A DNA stretch of 64,000 bases from Streptomyces tagetis. GTDB taxonomy: Bacteria > Actinomycetota > Actinomycetes > Streptomycetales > Streptomycetaceae. Each line of letters begins with the position of its first letter. Within the stretch, counting starts at the first letter, position 1. The notes beneath the pieces are model-generated. The model did not search any database, was not told the origin of the DNA, and saw only the letters and a program-made list of their open reading frames with translations. Location: positions 1,364,001 to 1,428,000 of the forward strand of contig NZ_JAGPNL010000001.1 of NCBI RefSeq assembly GCF_018069565.1, read 5' to 3'. Shown here piece after piece: positions 44,909-53,056 of the stretch. Both the position numbers and the translations under genes were made by a program.

Positions 44909-46209
44909 GGGCGGATGTCCTTCCCGTGCGGATGACGGAGCGTGCCGTCGGGCCGGTCCAGCAGATCGTCGGCCGGGCACCGGCCGCGCACGACATAGCG
45001 GTCCAGATACCCCGTGACGGCGTCGGTCACGGCGGTGGTGGCGCCGAGCCGGGGCAGCGCGTCGATCGCCGCCGCGAAGCAGACGCCGGCCGCCTCCCGC
45101 AGCTCGGGGTCGGCGAGAGCGGCGCGTGCCGCGTCCCGCCACAGCGGATTGTGCGGGGCGGGCAGGCCGAGGGTGCGCTCCGTGAGGGGCTTCACCGCCC
45201 GGTAGGCGGTCTCGGACGCCTGCGGATCGTCGAACAGCGCCGCCGCCACGGCCAGCGGCACGATCCAGCCGTCGTCCCCGGGCTGCGCGTCGATCATGCG
45301 CAGCTCCAGGTGGCCGCGCGGCCGGACCGGCGGGAAGACCGTGGTCAGGTGGTAGTCGAGGTCGTCCCGGGTCGGCGCCCTGGGCGAGCGGGAGCGGGCC
45401 CACTCCCGAAAGCTCAGCCCCTCCGGCACCTGCCAGGGCCCCTCGTCCTCGGCGCGTACGCACATCACCGGGGCGTCCAGCACGTGCCGGGCCCACGAAC
45501 GGCGCGGCGCGGCGTCCAGCGGTGCGCCGCCGGCCCGGCCGACACCGAGCTGCGTCCACCGGAGCTGCCGGGTGGAGCGCCAGCCGGTGGGCCGGCCGGC
45601 GACGACCGGGGAGTTGGCGAAGGCGGCCACCAGGACGGCGCCGAGGTGGTGCGCCAGCCACCAGCGCCGCACGTGCCCGAGCGGCCCCGGCTCCTCGTGG
45701 CCCGCGTCCACGCACACCTGCACCGAGGCCGAGGTGCACATCATGGCGCGGCCGGCCGGCCCGGTGCGGTCGAGGCACGCCTCCATGGCGTCGTAGCGAG
45801 GCCGGCGCAGATAGCGCCGGGGCGGGTGCCAGGGGTCGTGGCCGATGCCGACGAGGGCCAGTCCCTCCTCGCGCAGCACCGCGCGGACGGCGTCGAGGTC
45901 GGCGGAGACGGCGCCGACGCACTCCATGAGGGAGGTGGCGGGGAGCGAGCTGAGTTCGAGCTGGCCGCCGGGTTCGATGGTGAGGGCCGAGTTCAGGGAC
46001 ACGGTCCGCAAGGTCGCGTAGACCGCGTCGAGCCGGTCGTGGGGGACGGGGCGGCGGGGGGCGGCCCGGTCGTGGACGAGCCATTCCACCTCGACGCCGA
46101 GGCGCCGCGGTGGCCCGGTCTTGAAGCAGATGCCCTGGACCAGGGCCTCGGCCTCGGCCTCCCCGATGGCGGTGCGTGACCCTGCCGGGCCACGTAACGA
46201 ATCTGACAT
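44905..46209 (-). CDS. egtA: Glutamate-cysteine ligase (ergothioneine pathway)
   Basis: A 434-residue GCS2-type ligase that makes gamma-glutamylcysteine, the sulfur donor for EgtB. Conserved segments: GVEVEWLVHD, LTIEPGGQLELSS, ALVGIGHDPWHPPRR, CTSASVQVCVDAGHEEP and ELRMIDAQPGDDGW. ATG 46209 has GGGAGGAAG upstream and opens the first gene of the four-gene operon. Streptomyces uses mycothiol rather than glutathione, so this ligase is dedicated to ergothioneine. Confidence 0.95.
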   Translation of the reverse strand: MSDSLRGPAGSRTAIGEAEAEALVQGICFKTGPPRRLGVEVEWLVHDRAAPRRPVPHDRLDAVYATLRTVSLNSALTIEPGGQLELSSLPATSLMECVGAVSADLDAVRAVLREEGLALVGIGHDPWHPPRRYLRRPRYDAMEACLDRTGPAGRAMMCTSASVQVCVDAGHEEPGPLGHVRRWWLAHHLGAVLVAAFANSPVVAGRPTGWRSTRQLRWTQLGVGRAGGAPLDAAPRRSWARHVLDAPVMCVRAEDEGPWQVPEGLSFREWARSRSPRAPTRDDLDYHLTTVFPPVRPRGHLELRMIDAQPGDDGWIVPLAVAAALFDDPQASETAYRAVKPLTERTLGLPAPHNPLWRDAARAALADPELREAAGVCFAAAIDALPRLGATTAVTDAVTGYLDRYVVRGRCPADDLLDRPDGTLRHPHGKDIRP

Positions 46210-46511
46210 GTCGGGATCTTCCTCCCTGAGATTCCACCAGCCCCGGCCCGGGGTCCGCCGGGCCGGAGTGGTGCGCTCACCCCAGCCAAGACCCTCGTGC
46301 CGCTCGGCACAAGGATGCGTATCGGGGCGATTCGCCTCGGTTCTCTCCATGGTTCCGCGAGGCTCCGGACGGTCCCGGCAGGGCCGGGTCCGGGGGGAAT
46401 CCGGGGCACCGCCCCACCAGGATCACTCAGGTTTCCCGCGTGGGCACGGCGGACCGGTCCGGGCGGGAGCGCCGGGCGTGACCCCGGGCTCCGCGCTCCG
46501 GCCGGCCGGCG
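46210..46511 (-). promoter_or_regulatory. Upstream region of the egt operon
   Basis: This 302-bp gap separates egtA from the stop of the MazF-like gene, both on the minus strand. It holds no visible gene; the stretch 46285-46345 is less GC-rich and should contain the egt promoter. No known operator was recognised. Confidence 0.35.
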
Positions 46512-46964
46512 TCAGCTCCAGCCGTACCGCTGCCGCAGCCGGTCGCGGACGAGGCCGAACCGCATCCGGTCCAGGGCGCACGCCTCCCGCCGCATGCCGT
46601 CGTCGTGGAGCCGCAGCACCCGGTCCACGTCGACCCAGGAATCGCGCCCCGACCGGTCCCAGGGGCCGCTGCCGATCGGCACCCACTCCCGGTCGCCGTC
46701 GTGCCGCTTGCTGGAGAGCTGCACGGCCAGCACGGTCCCGGCGGGCTCGCGGGCGACGACCAGCACCGGCCGGTCCTTGCCCCGGCCGTCGTTCTCCTCG
46801 AAGGGCACCCATGTCCAGACGATCTCGCCGGGATCGGGGTCCCCGTCGTGCGCGGGGGAGTACTCGGTACGCACCCGGCCCACCTCGCGGGGGTCGGCCT
46901 CGGTGGTGGCGGCCGGGCCGTCGCGGCCGGGCACGTTCTCGTAGGGGTCTGACGTCTCAGGCAT
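46512..46964 (-). CDS. PemK/MazF-family protein (orphan toxin-like)
   Basis: A 150-residue protein: disordered acidic N-terminus (about 1-45), then a MazF-like barrel with GEIVWTWVPFEENDGRGKDRPVLVVARE, TVLAVQLSSKRHDGDREWVPIG and SWVDVDRVLRLHDDGMRREACALDRMRFGLVRDRL. MazF toxins are mRNA endonucleases; family members cut RNA unless held by an antitoxin. No antitoxin-like small gene precedes it, and the long N-terminus is unusual, so it may be a domesticated, non-toxic member. ATG 46964 is chosen; a GTG four codons earlier is possible. Divergent from the 47183 gene. Confidence 0.8.
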   Translation of the reverse strand: MPETSDPYENVPGRDGPAATTEADPREVGRVRTEYSPAHDGDPDPGEIVWTWVPFEENDGRGKDRPVLVVAREPAGTVLAVQLSSKRHDGDREWVPIGSGPWDRSGRDSWVDVDRVLRLHDDGMRREACALDRMRFGLVRDRLRQRYGWS

Positions 46965-47182
46965 GAAGGCACTCACGGCCGTACGGTACGGGACACCGCC
47001 GTCCGGGTGATCAAGGTCCCCCCGCGGCGGTCCGGGACGCCCGCACCGCGCGCGGGCCGACCCGAGTGGCACCGCCCGCCCCGAACGGCCAGCATGCAAC
47101 GCAGGACCACCGGACCCCACCCGCGACTCCCCGGACCGCAGGCCCGCCGCCCCGGCCCGCACGAGCGCAGAAAGCCGACGTC

Positions 47183-48073
47183 ATGACCGAGAAACCCGCC
47201 GTGACCGTCCTGGGCACCGGCATCATGGGCGCCGCCATGGCCCGCAACCTCGCCCGCGCCGGACACTCCGTGACCGCGTGGAACCGCAGCCGCGCCAAGG
47301 CCGAACCGCTCGCCGCCGACGGCGTCCGGATCGCCGACACCCCCGAGGACGCCGTCCGGGGCGCCGACACCGTCCTGACCATGCTCTACGACGGCCCGGC
47401 CGCCCTGGACGTCATGCGCCGGGCGGCGCCCGGACTGCGGCCCGGCGCGGCGTGGGTGCAGTCGGCCACCGCCGGTATCGACGCCATCGGCGAACTGGCC
47501 GATTTCGCCCGCGCCCACGGCCTGGTCTTCTTCGACGCCCCCGTGCTCGGCACGAAGGAGCCCGCCGAGGCGGGCCGGCTCCTCGTCCTCGCCGCCGGGC
47601 CCACCAAGGTCCGCGACGCGGTCACGTCCGTCTTCGACGCCATCGGCTCCCGCACCGTGTGGACCGGCGAGGACGGCGCCGCCGGCAGCGCCACCCGGCT
47701 CAAACTCGTCGCCAACAGCTGGCTCATCGCCGCCACCAACGCCCTCGGCGAGATCCTCGCCCTCGCGGGGGCGCTGGAGGTGGACCCGGACCGCTTCTTC
47801 GACGCCATCTCCGGCGGACCGCTCGACATGGGCTACCTGCACGCCAAGGCCAAGCTGATCCGCGACGGCGCCCTGTCGCCGCCCCAGTTCGCGGTCGCCA
47901 CCGCCGCCAAGGACGCCCGCCTCATCGTCGAGGCCGGCACCCGCCACGGGCTCCGCCGCGACGTCGCCGAGGCCGGCGCCGGGCGCCTGGAACGGGCCGC
48001 CCGGCAGGGCCACGGCGACGAGGACATGGCCGCCTCCTACTACGCCAGCTTCGACGGCGGCCCCTCCCGCTGA
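47183..48073 (+). CDS. NAD(P)-dependent beta-hydroxyacid dehydrogenase-type oxidoreductase
   Basis: A 296-residue protein of the 6-phosphogluconate / 3-hydroxyisobutyrate dehydrogenase superfamily. N-terminal dinucleotide site VTVLGTGIMGAAMARNLARAGHSVTAWNRS; the substrate-site block is FFDAPVLGTKEPAEAGRL and the catalytic Lys is in RLKLVANSWLIA (about 172). The usual 'DAPVSGG' is 'DAPVLGT', typical of the imine-reductase-like or short-chain branch, so the substrate may not be a hydroxyacid. ATG 47183 is fixed by the Rossmann start. Its 3' side is a tandem repeat region. Confidence 0.9.
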   Translation: MTEKPAVTVLGTGIMGAAMARNLARAGHSVTAWNRSRAKAEPLAADGVRIADTPEDAVRGADTVLTMLYDGPAALDVMRRAAPGLRPGAAWVQSATAGIDAIGELADFARAHGLVFFDAPVLGTKEPAEAGRLLVLAAGPTKVRDAVTSVFDAIGSRTVWTGEDGAAGSATRLKLVANSWLIAATNALGEILALAGALEVDPDRFFDAISGGPLDMGYLHAKAKLIRDGALSPPQFAVATAAKDARLIVEAGTRHGLRRDVAEAGAGRLERAARQGHGDEDMAASYYASFDGGPSR

Positions 48074-48087
48074 ACACGACCCCCGCC

Positions 48088-48206
48088 CGGCACCGGACAC
48101 GGCTTCCGCCTCGGCGCCGGACATGACTCCTACCCGGCGCCGGAAACGCCCCCGGCCCCGGCGCCGGAAACGCCCCCCGCCCCGGCGCCGGACATGACTC
48201 CCGCCC
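48088..48206 (+). repeat. Tandem 24-bp repeat, about five copies
   Basis: Units start at about 48088, 48112, 48135, 48159 and 48183, each opening with CGGC(G/A)CCGG and followed by either ACATGACTCC or AAACGCCCCC. Periods are 23-24 bp. It fills most of the gap between two same-strand genes. Confidence 0.8.
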
Positions 48207-48268
48207 CGGCGGGGAAGCGGGAGAACGGAAGACCGGACCGACCAGCCACCACACCGGGAGGAACCCCC

Positions 48269-48694
48269 ATGTCCAGGCCGCCGCTGCCGCCCGAGGCCGT
48301 CGCCCTGCTGCGCCGCCCCAACCCCTGCGTCATGGCCACCCTCCGCTCCGACGGCGCCCCCGTCTCCACCCCCACCTGGTACCTGTGGGAGGACGACGGC
48401 CGGGTCCTGGTCAACCTCGACGAGGGCCGCGTACGCCTCGGGCACCTGCGCCGGGACCCCCGGGTGACGCTCACCGTGCTCGACGCGGACTCCTGGTACA
48501 CCCACGTCACCCTCATCGGCCGCGTCGCCGAACTCCGCGACGACACCGGCCTCGTGGACATCGACCGGCTCTCCCTCCACTACGGCGGCAAGCCCTACCC
48601 CGTACGGGACCGGAGCCGGGTCAGCGCCCTCGTCGAGGTCGAGCGCTGGCACGGCTGGGGCTCCCTGAAGGACAGCGACCAGGCGTCGGGGTGA
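48269..48694 (+). CDS. Pyridoxamine-5'-phosphate-oxidase-like / F420-type split-barrel protein
   Basis: A 141-residue flavin-reductase-type split barrel: VMATLRSDGAPVSTPTWYLWEDDGRVLVNLDEGRVRLGHLRRDPRVTLTVLD matches the PPOX-class F420-binding family that is common in actinobacteria. Its members use FMN or F420 to reduce small molecules or act as cofactor-binding proteins; substrate unknown. ATG 48269 has GGGAGGA upstream. Confidence 0.88.
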   Translation: MSRPPLPPEAVALLRRPNPCVMATLRSDGAPVSTPTWYLWEDDGRVLVNLDEGRVRLGHLRRDPRVTLTVLDADSWYTHVTLIGRVAELRDDTGLVDIDRLSLHYGGKPYPVRDRSRVSALVEVERWHGWGSLKDSDQASG

Positions 48695-48761
48695 GCCGCG
48701 GGCCGGGGGCGGTACGGCCCGACCCCGGGTTGCCGTGGTGGCCGCCGGGTACCCGGCGGCC

Positions 48762-49196
48762 ATGAAGTGGCGACAGGTGCAGGACGGCCCGTCGGCCGTG
48801 TACGTGGTGGTGCTCGACCCCGGCGAGGAGGCCGTCGACCGGCTCACCGCCTTCGCCCGGGACCGGTCGCTCGGCGCCTCCCAGGTGACCGCGGTGGGCG
48901 CCTTCTCCCAGGCGGTCGTCGGCTGGTTCGACCGGGCGGAGCGCGACTACCGCCCCCTGCCCGTCGGCGAGCAGTGCGAGGTGCTGTCGCTCCTCGGGGA
49001 CGTCGCCGTCGGCCCCGGCGGACCCGTCCCGCACCTGCACGCCGTCCTCGGACTCCCCGACGGCACCACCCGCGGCGGCCACCTGCTCTCCGGCCGGGTC
49101 TGGCCGACCCTGGAGGTCATCGTCCGGGACAGCCCCGCCGAACTCGCCAAGACCCACCGCCCCGACCTCGGCCTCGCCCTGATCGACCTCGGCTGA
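48762..49196 (+). CDS. PPC-domain (DUF296) DNA-binding-like protein
   Basis: A 144-residue single-domain protein of the PPC family: YVVVLDPGEEAVDRLTAFARDRSLGASQVTAVGAFSQAVVGWF, then EVLSLLGDVAVGPGGPVPHLHAVLGLPDGTTRGGHLLSGRVWPTLEVIV with the conserved His pair (PHLH) and GGHL that bind metal in structural studies of relatives. In plants the domain sits in AT-hook proteins; bacterial role unknown. ATG 48762 is used; an in-frame GTG lies 27 bases earlier and neither start has a clear Shine-Dalgarno. Confidence 0.85.
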   Translation: MKWRQVQDGPSAVYVVVLDPGEEAVDRLTAFARDRSLGASQVTAVGAFSQAVVGWFDRAERDYRPLPVGEQCEVLSLLGDVAVGPGGPVPHLHAVLGLPDGTTRGGHLLSGRVWPTLEVIVRDSPAELAKTHRPDLGLALIDLG

Positions 49197-49280
49197 GCGG
49201 CGCCGGGGCGGTTTACCGGGCCGGGTACGGGCTACGCGGCCCGCACGAAGTCCCACGGCAGCCCATCCACGGAGGCCCCC

Positions 49281-49706
49281 ATGACACGGCGGATACGGGA
49301 CGTGATGTCACCGGCGGCATCGGCCGTCGAACCCATGACCACGGTGGCGCGGGCGGCCCTGCTGATGCGCGAGGAGGACGTCGGGGACCTCCTGGTCACC
49401 TACGACTGCGACCTGTTCGGCGTGGTCACCGACCGCGACATCGTGCTGCGCGCCGTCGCCGAGGGCCGCGACCCCGGCACCACCACGGTCGGCGCGGTCT
49501 GCACGCCGCCGCCCGTGGTGACCCTCGCCCCCGAGGACACCACCGACCACGCGGCCGACCTGATGCGGCGCCACGCCGTCCGCCGGCTCCCGGTGGTGGA
49601 GCGGGGCGGCGTCCCGGTCGGCGTCGTCTCCCTCGGCGACCTCGTCGTCTCGGAGGACCCCGGCTCGGCGCTGGCGGACATCAGCAGGGCCGCCCCCGAC
49701 CACTGA
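49281..49706 (+). CDS. CBS-domain pair protein
   Basis: A 141-residue protein made of two CBS motifs: MTRRIRDVMSPAASAVEPMTTVARAALLMREEDVGDLLV with GVVTDRDIVLRAVA, and TPPPVVTLAPEDTTDHAADLMRRHAVRRLPVVE with GVVSLGDLVV. Such stand-alone pairs bind adenine nucleotides and report energy state. ATG 49281 has GGAGG about 8 bases upstream. The next gene begins 10 bp after its stop, so the two are likely co-transcribed. Confidence 0.93.
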   Translation: MTRRIRDVMSPAASAVEPMTTVARAALLMREEDVGDLLVTYDCDLFGVVTDRDIVLRAVAEGRDPGTTTVGAVCTPPPVVTLAPEDTTDHAADLMRRHAVRRLPVVERGGVPVGVVSLGDLVVSEDPGSALADISRAAPDH

Positions 49707-49716
49707 CGGAGGAACC

Positions 49717-50061
49717 ATGAGCGACCGACGCCCCCACGGCGCCACGGACCCGGTACCCCGCGCCCGCTCCGGCGTGATCGGCCGCCGCTTCCCGCGCACC
49801 GGCACCGAGCCGGTCACGGCGCAGAGCCCGCTCGGTCTGCGCCTGCTGCTGTCCGCCGTCTTCCTGCCGCTCTTCGTGGCGGGCGCCGCCTACTTCGCGG
49901 TGTGGGCCGCGGACTCCGGTGCCCGTGACACCCCGAGCCGCGGGGCCCTCGTCGTCTTCGCCATCGTGTGCGCGGCGCTCGCCCTGCTCGCCGCGGCGGA
50001 TCTGATGGTCGTCCTGCGCCGTCTGCGCCGCGAACGCGGCACCCCCTCGCCCTCGCCCTGA
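49717..50061 (+). CDS. Small two-helix membrane protein (DUF6343-like)
   Basis: A 114-residue protein with a basic N-terminus and two membrane segments (LLLSAVFLPLFVAGAAYFAVWA and LVVFAIVCAALALLAAADLMVVL). The N-terminal ARSGVIGRRFPRTGTEPVTAQSPLGLRL resembles the DUF6343 family; I hold that name loosely. The ATG has GGAGGA upstream. Likely co-expressed with the CBS protein. Confidence 0.75.
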   Translation: MSDRRPHGATDPVPRARSGVIGRRFPRTGTEPVTAQSPLGLRLLLSAVFLPLFVAGAAYFAVWAADSGARDTPSRGALVVFAIVCAALALLAAADLMVVLRRLRRERGTPSPSP

Positions 50062-50149
50062 GCCGGGCGGGGCCGGGCGGGGCCGGACGGGGGCTCGTGC
50101 GGTGTTCGCGCGGGGGCTCGGGGAGTCCCGCGGAGTCTCACGGGGTCTC

Positions 50150-50233
50150 ACGGGTCCGTACACAGACCGGACGGGTCCGTACACAGACCGGACGGGACCG
50201 TACACAGACCGGACGGGTCCGTACACACGCCGG
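50150..50233 (+). repeat. Four tandem 21-bp repeats with internal GGTC/GACC arms
   Basis: Units at 50150, 50171, 50192 and 50213, with a partial fifth at 50234. Each begins ACGGG(T/A)CCGTACACA and ends with a (GA/CG)CCGG variant. The first two copies are identical. Because 21 is a multiple of 3, all frames read through, giving an apparent 7-residue peptide repeat on either strand. Confidence 0.9.
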
Positions 50234-50291
50234 ACGGGACCGTGGGGCGGTGCGCCGCGGTCCCGTCCGGCACGGGGCGTCGGGGTGCCGG

Positions 50292-50855
50292 TCAGGCGGC
50301 GACGGTCTCGGCGGCGTGGCCGTGCAGGCGGGCGACCACCTCGGAGAGCTGCCCCGCGACCTCGGCGTCGTCGGCCGGGTGGGTCTCGGCGAAACGGGTC
50401 ACCGAGCTGGGGATGGACAGCTTGACGTCGTCGAGGACCTTGCCGCCGGCGATGCCCACGGCCTTGCGGGTCTCGTCCTGCGCCCACACGCCGCCGTACT
50501 GGCCGAAGGCGGTGCCGATCACGGCGACGGGCTTGCCGCCGAAGGCGCCGGCGCCGAACGGGCGGGACAGCCAGTCGATGGCGTTCTTCAGGACGGCCGG
50601 AATGGTGCCGTTGTACTCGGGCGAGAAGAGCAGGAAGGCGTCGGCGGAGCCGGCGACCTCGCGCAGGCGGGCCGCGGCGGCCGGTACCTGGCCCTCGACG
50701 TCGAGGTCCTCGTTGTAGAAGGGGATGTCGGCCAGCCCCTCGTACACCTGGACCTCCGCGCCCTCGGGGGCGAGCCCGACGGCGGCCTCGGCGAGCTGAC
50801 GGTTGTGCGAACCGGCGCGAAGGCTGCCGACGAGCGCAAGGATGCGGACAGACAT
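50292..50855 (-). CDS. NADPH-dependent FMN reductase
   Basis: A 187-residue flavodoxin-fold reductase. Phosphate loop LALVGSLRAGSHNRQLAEA, then FLLFSPEYNGTIPAVLKNAIDWLSRP (the SPEYN flavin-site motif) and AVIGTAFGQYGG. It reduces FMN, quinones or azo compounds with NAD(P)H. Divergent from a TetR regulator, with two matching palindromes between them, so it is the likely regulated target. ATG 50855. Confidence 0.94.
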   Translation of the reverse strand: MSVRILALVGSLRAGSHNRQLAEAAVGLAPEGAEVQVYEGLADIPFYNEDLDVEGQVPAAAARLREVAGSADAFLLFSPEYNGTIPAVLKNAIDWLSRPFGAGAFGGKPVAVIGTAFGQYGGVWAQDETRKAVGIAGGKVLDDVKLSIPSSVTRFAETHPADDAEVAGQLSEVVARLHGHAAETVAA

Positions 50856-50897
50856 GAGTCACTCCCAGGGGACTGCTGAAACATGGCGACAATGATC

Positions 50898-50947
50898 CGG
50901 ACCGAGGTCCGTTTAACTTTCTAGCATCTTAAGCGGACCAGGGTCCA
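50898..50947. promoter_or_regulatory. Two matching TetR-type operators
   Basis: CGGACCGAGGTCCG (50898-50911, perfect palindrome) and CGGACCAGGGTCCA (50934-50947) share the core GGACC-N2-GGTCC and lie 36 bp apart in the gap between the FMN reductase and TetR genes. The stretch between them is AT-rich and carries the likely promoters. Confidence 0.75.
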
Positions 50948-50976
50948 GTTTCTTCCCGATGCTTTACGCTGGCTTC

Positions 50977-51732
50977 ATGTCCGCCGCCCTGTCGCCCTCT
51001 TCCGAGCCCCGGGACGCCGACCACCCCGAGGCCGAGCTGCTACGGCTCGGCGCCCTGCCCCCGGCGGACGAGCCCTGCCTGCGCGCCGACGCCGCGCGCA
51101 ACCGCGCCCGGCTGCTGGAGGCCGCCGCCCGGCTGGTGGCCGAGCACGGCGCGGCCGGCCTCACCATGGAGGCGGTGGCCACGGCGGCCTCGGTGGGCAA
51201 GGGCACCGTCTTCCGCCGCTTCGGCGACCGCACCGGCCTGCTGACGGCACTGCTCGACCACTCCGAGAAGAAGTTCCAGGCCGCGCTGCTCGCCGGGCCG
51301 CCCCCGCTCGGCCCCGGAGCGCCGCCGGAGGCACGCCTGCGGGCCTTCGGCCGCGCCTCGCTGCGCCGCTGCGTGGACGGACTCGCCCTCCAGCTCGCCG
51401 CCGAGCCGGTCCCCGAGCGCCGCTACACCTCCCCGCCCCGCCGCTTCCTGCGCGGACACCTCGTCCTGCTGCTGCGGGAGGCCGCCCCGGACGCGGACGC
51501 GGAGATCCTCTCCCACACGCTGATGGCCCACCTCGACCCGGCCCTCGTCCACCACCTCACCGCGCAGTGCGGCATGCCCCTGGAGCGGCTGGAGGCGGGC
51601 TGGCTGGATCTCGTCGCCCGCGTGACCCGCACCCCGTACGAGGAGGAGGCGCCGGCGCCCGAGCCCGCCGGAGGCCGCGAGGAGCCGCCCGGCTGCTCCG
51701 AGCAGGACGGCTGTCTCCTCCCGCCCTGCTGA
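50977..51732 (+). CDS. TetR-family transcriptional regulator
   Basis: A 251-residue regulator: an N-terminal extension (about 40 residues), the TetR helix-turn-helix (NRARLLEAAARLVAEHGAAGLTMEAVATAASVGKGTVFRRFGDRTGLLTALLDHS, about 42-95) and a ligand-binding domain, then a Pro/Glu-rich, Cys-containing tail. ATG 50977 is chosen; a start 18 bases earlier (MLYAGFMS) is in frame. No Shine-Dalgarno is visible, so the mRNA may be nearly leaderless. It probably represses the divergent FMN reductase and itself through the two GGACC palindromes. Confidence 0.93.
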   Translation: MSAALSPSSEPRDADHPEAELLRLGALPPADEPCLRADAARNRARLLEAAARLVAEHGAAGLTMEAVATAASVGKGTVFRRFGDRTGLLTALLDHSEKKFQAALLAGPPPLGPGAPPEARLRAFGRASLRRCVDGLALQLAAEPVPERRYTSPPRRFLRGHLVLLLREAAPDADAEILSHTLMAHLDPALVHHLTAQCGMPLERLEAGWLDLVARVTRTPYEEEAPAPEPAGGREEPPGCSEQDGCLLPPC

Positions 51733-51851
51733 GCGGCGCCCCGCGCACCGGCCCCGCCGACCGCCCCCGCGCATCGCACCGGACGGGTGAACGACCCCCG
51801 GAAGAGGCCGAGTTCACCCACCCGGCCCCGGGTCCGCCCGGCTCTGCCAAG

Positions 51852-52916
51852 ATGCCGTACGTCATGGTGCAGATTCCGAGAACACCCGACCCCGCGCCCC
51901 CGGCGCCGCTCCCCGTCCCCACGAGCACCGACGTGGCCCGCCGGGCCGGCGTCTCCCGCGCGACCGTCTCCTACGTCCTCAACGGCAGCGGCACCGTCCG
52001 GATCAGCGAACCGACCCGCCGCCGCGTCCAGCAGGCCGCCCGGGAACTCGGCTACGTCCCCCACGCCGCCGCCCGCGCCCTGCGCTCGGGGCACAGCCGC
52101 ATGGTCCTGGTGACCGCCCCCTCCTACCCGGCCGGACCGATCTACCACCGGTTCCTCGACGAACTCCAGTGGGCGCTCGGCCGGCTCGGCTACACCGTCG
52201 TCCAGCACGGCACCGCCCCCCGCCACGGCGCCCGCGGTCCTTACAGCGACGACGCCGCCCGCACCTGGGCCGAACTCCGCCCGGTCGCCGTCCTGGTGCC
52301 CGGCTCCGGCCTGCGCCCCGACGCCGTCGACCTGCTCAGACGCTCCGGCGCCCGCGCCGTCCTCACCCTCGGCCCGGAGACCGTCCCGGGCGCCCACGCC
52401 CTGCTCACCGACCACGAGGCCGTCGGCCACCGCGCCGGCCGCCACCTCCACGACCGCGGACGGCGCCGCATCGGCGTCGTCGTCCCCACCGAACCCGGCC
52501 ACGAGGTCTTCGCCACTCCCCGCCTCGCCGGTGTCCGCCGCGCCGTCGCCGGCACCACCGCCACCGTCACCGAACTGCCCCTCGCCTACGCCGAGGGCGA
52601 CGCCGCCCGGCTCGCCGCCGACTGGGGCCCGCTCGGCCTCGACGCGGTCTTCGCGTACAACGACGAGTACGCCATGCTGCTGATGCGCGCCCTCCAGGAC
52701 GAGGGCCTGGGCGTCCCCGAGGACGTCGCCCTGCTCGGCGCCGACGACCTGATGCTCGGCCGCCTGCTGCGGCCCCGCCTCAGCACCGTCCACCTGGAAC
52801 TGCCCTCCGGCCGGGACCTCGCCGCCCTCGTCGACCGCGCGGTCCGCGACCCCGCCGCCCCACCCGAACGGCACACCGTGCTGGGCGCCCAGGTGGTCCA
52901 CCGCGAGTCGAGCTGA
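51852..52916 (+). CDS. LacI-family transcriptional regulator
   Basis: A 354-residue LacI-type regulator. The helix-turn-helix is TSTDVARRAGVSRATVSYVLNGSGTVRISEPTRRRVQQAARELGYVPHAAARALRSG (about 25-80), followed by a periplasmic-binding-like effector domain (HSRMVLVTAPSYP ... VFAYNDEYAMLLMRALQDEGLGVPEDVALLGADDL). Start may be ATG 51852 or ATG 51864, both in frame without clear Shine-Dalgarno. It controls a sugar or other carbon-source gene set, but no transport or catabolic gene is next to it. From memory a LacI gene precedes trxC in S. coelicolor as well. Confidence 0.93.
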   Translation: MPYVMVQIPRTPDPAPPAPLPVPTSTDVARRAGVSRATVSYVLNGSGTVRISEPTRRRVQQAARELGYVPHAAARALRSGHSRMVLVTAPSYPAGPIYHRFLDELQWALGRLGYTVVQHGTAPRHGARGPYSDDAARTWAELRPVAVLVPGSGLRPDAVDLLRRSGARAVLTLGPETVPGAHALLTDHEAVGHRAGRHLHDRGRRRIGVVVPTEPGHEVFATPRLAGVRRAVAGTTATVTELPLAYAEGDAARLAADWGPLGLDAVFAYNDEYAMLLMRALQDEGLGVPEDVALLGADDLMLGRLLRPRLSTVHLELPSGRDLAALVDRAVRDPAAPPERHTVLGAQVVHRESS

Positions 52917-52992
52917 CGCGGGGAGCGGGCGGGGTCCGTACGACGAAGGCCGTACGGCGAAGGCCCGGTGCCGTACGGGCCCCGACGTGAGC

Positions 52993-53031
52993 GGGCCGGG
53001 TGGGCGGCGTCTCCCGCCGTCCACCCGGCCC
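52993..53031. terminator. Bidirectional hairpin between LacI and thioredoxin genes
   Basis: GGGCCGGGTGG (52993-53003) pairs with CCACCCGGCCC (53021-53031), with further GC pairing inside the loop. It lies between convergent genes. Confidence 0.8.
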
Positions 53032-53056
53032 GTACGACCCGCTCCGAGGGCGTGCC

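Noticed and set aside
48088-50250. CRISPR array
   Set aside because: The two repeat arrays have no unique spacers between units and no cas genes are near.
50102-50425. Apparent protein with TGPYTDR repeats
   Set aside because: The repeat is 21 bp, so every frame reads through it. The frame lacks a Shine-Dalgarno and runs antisense into the FMN reductase gene.
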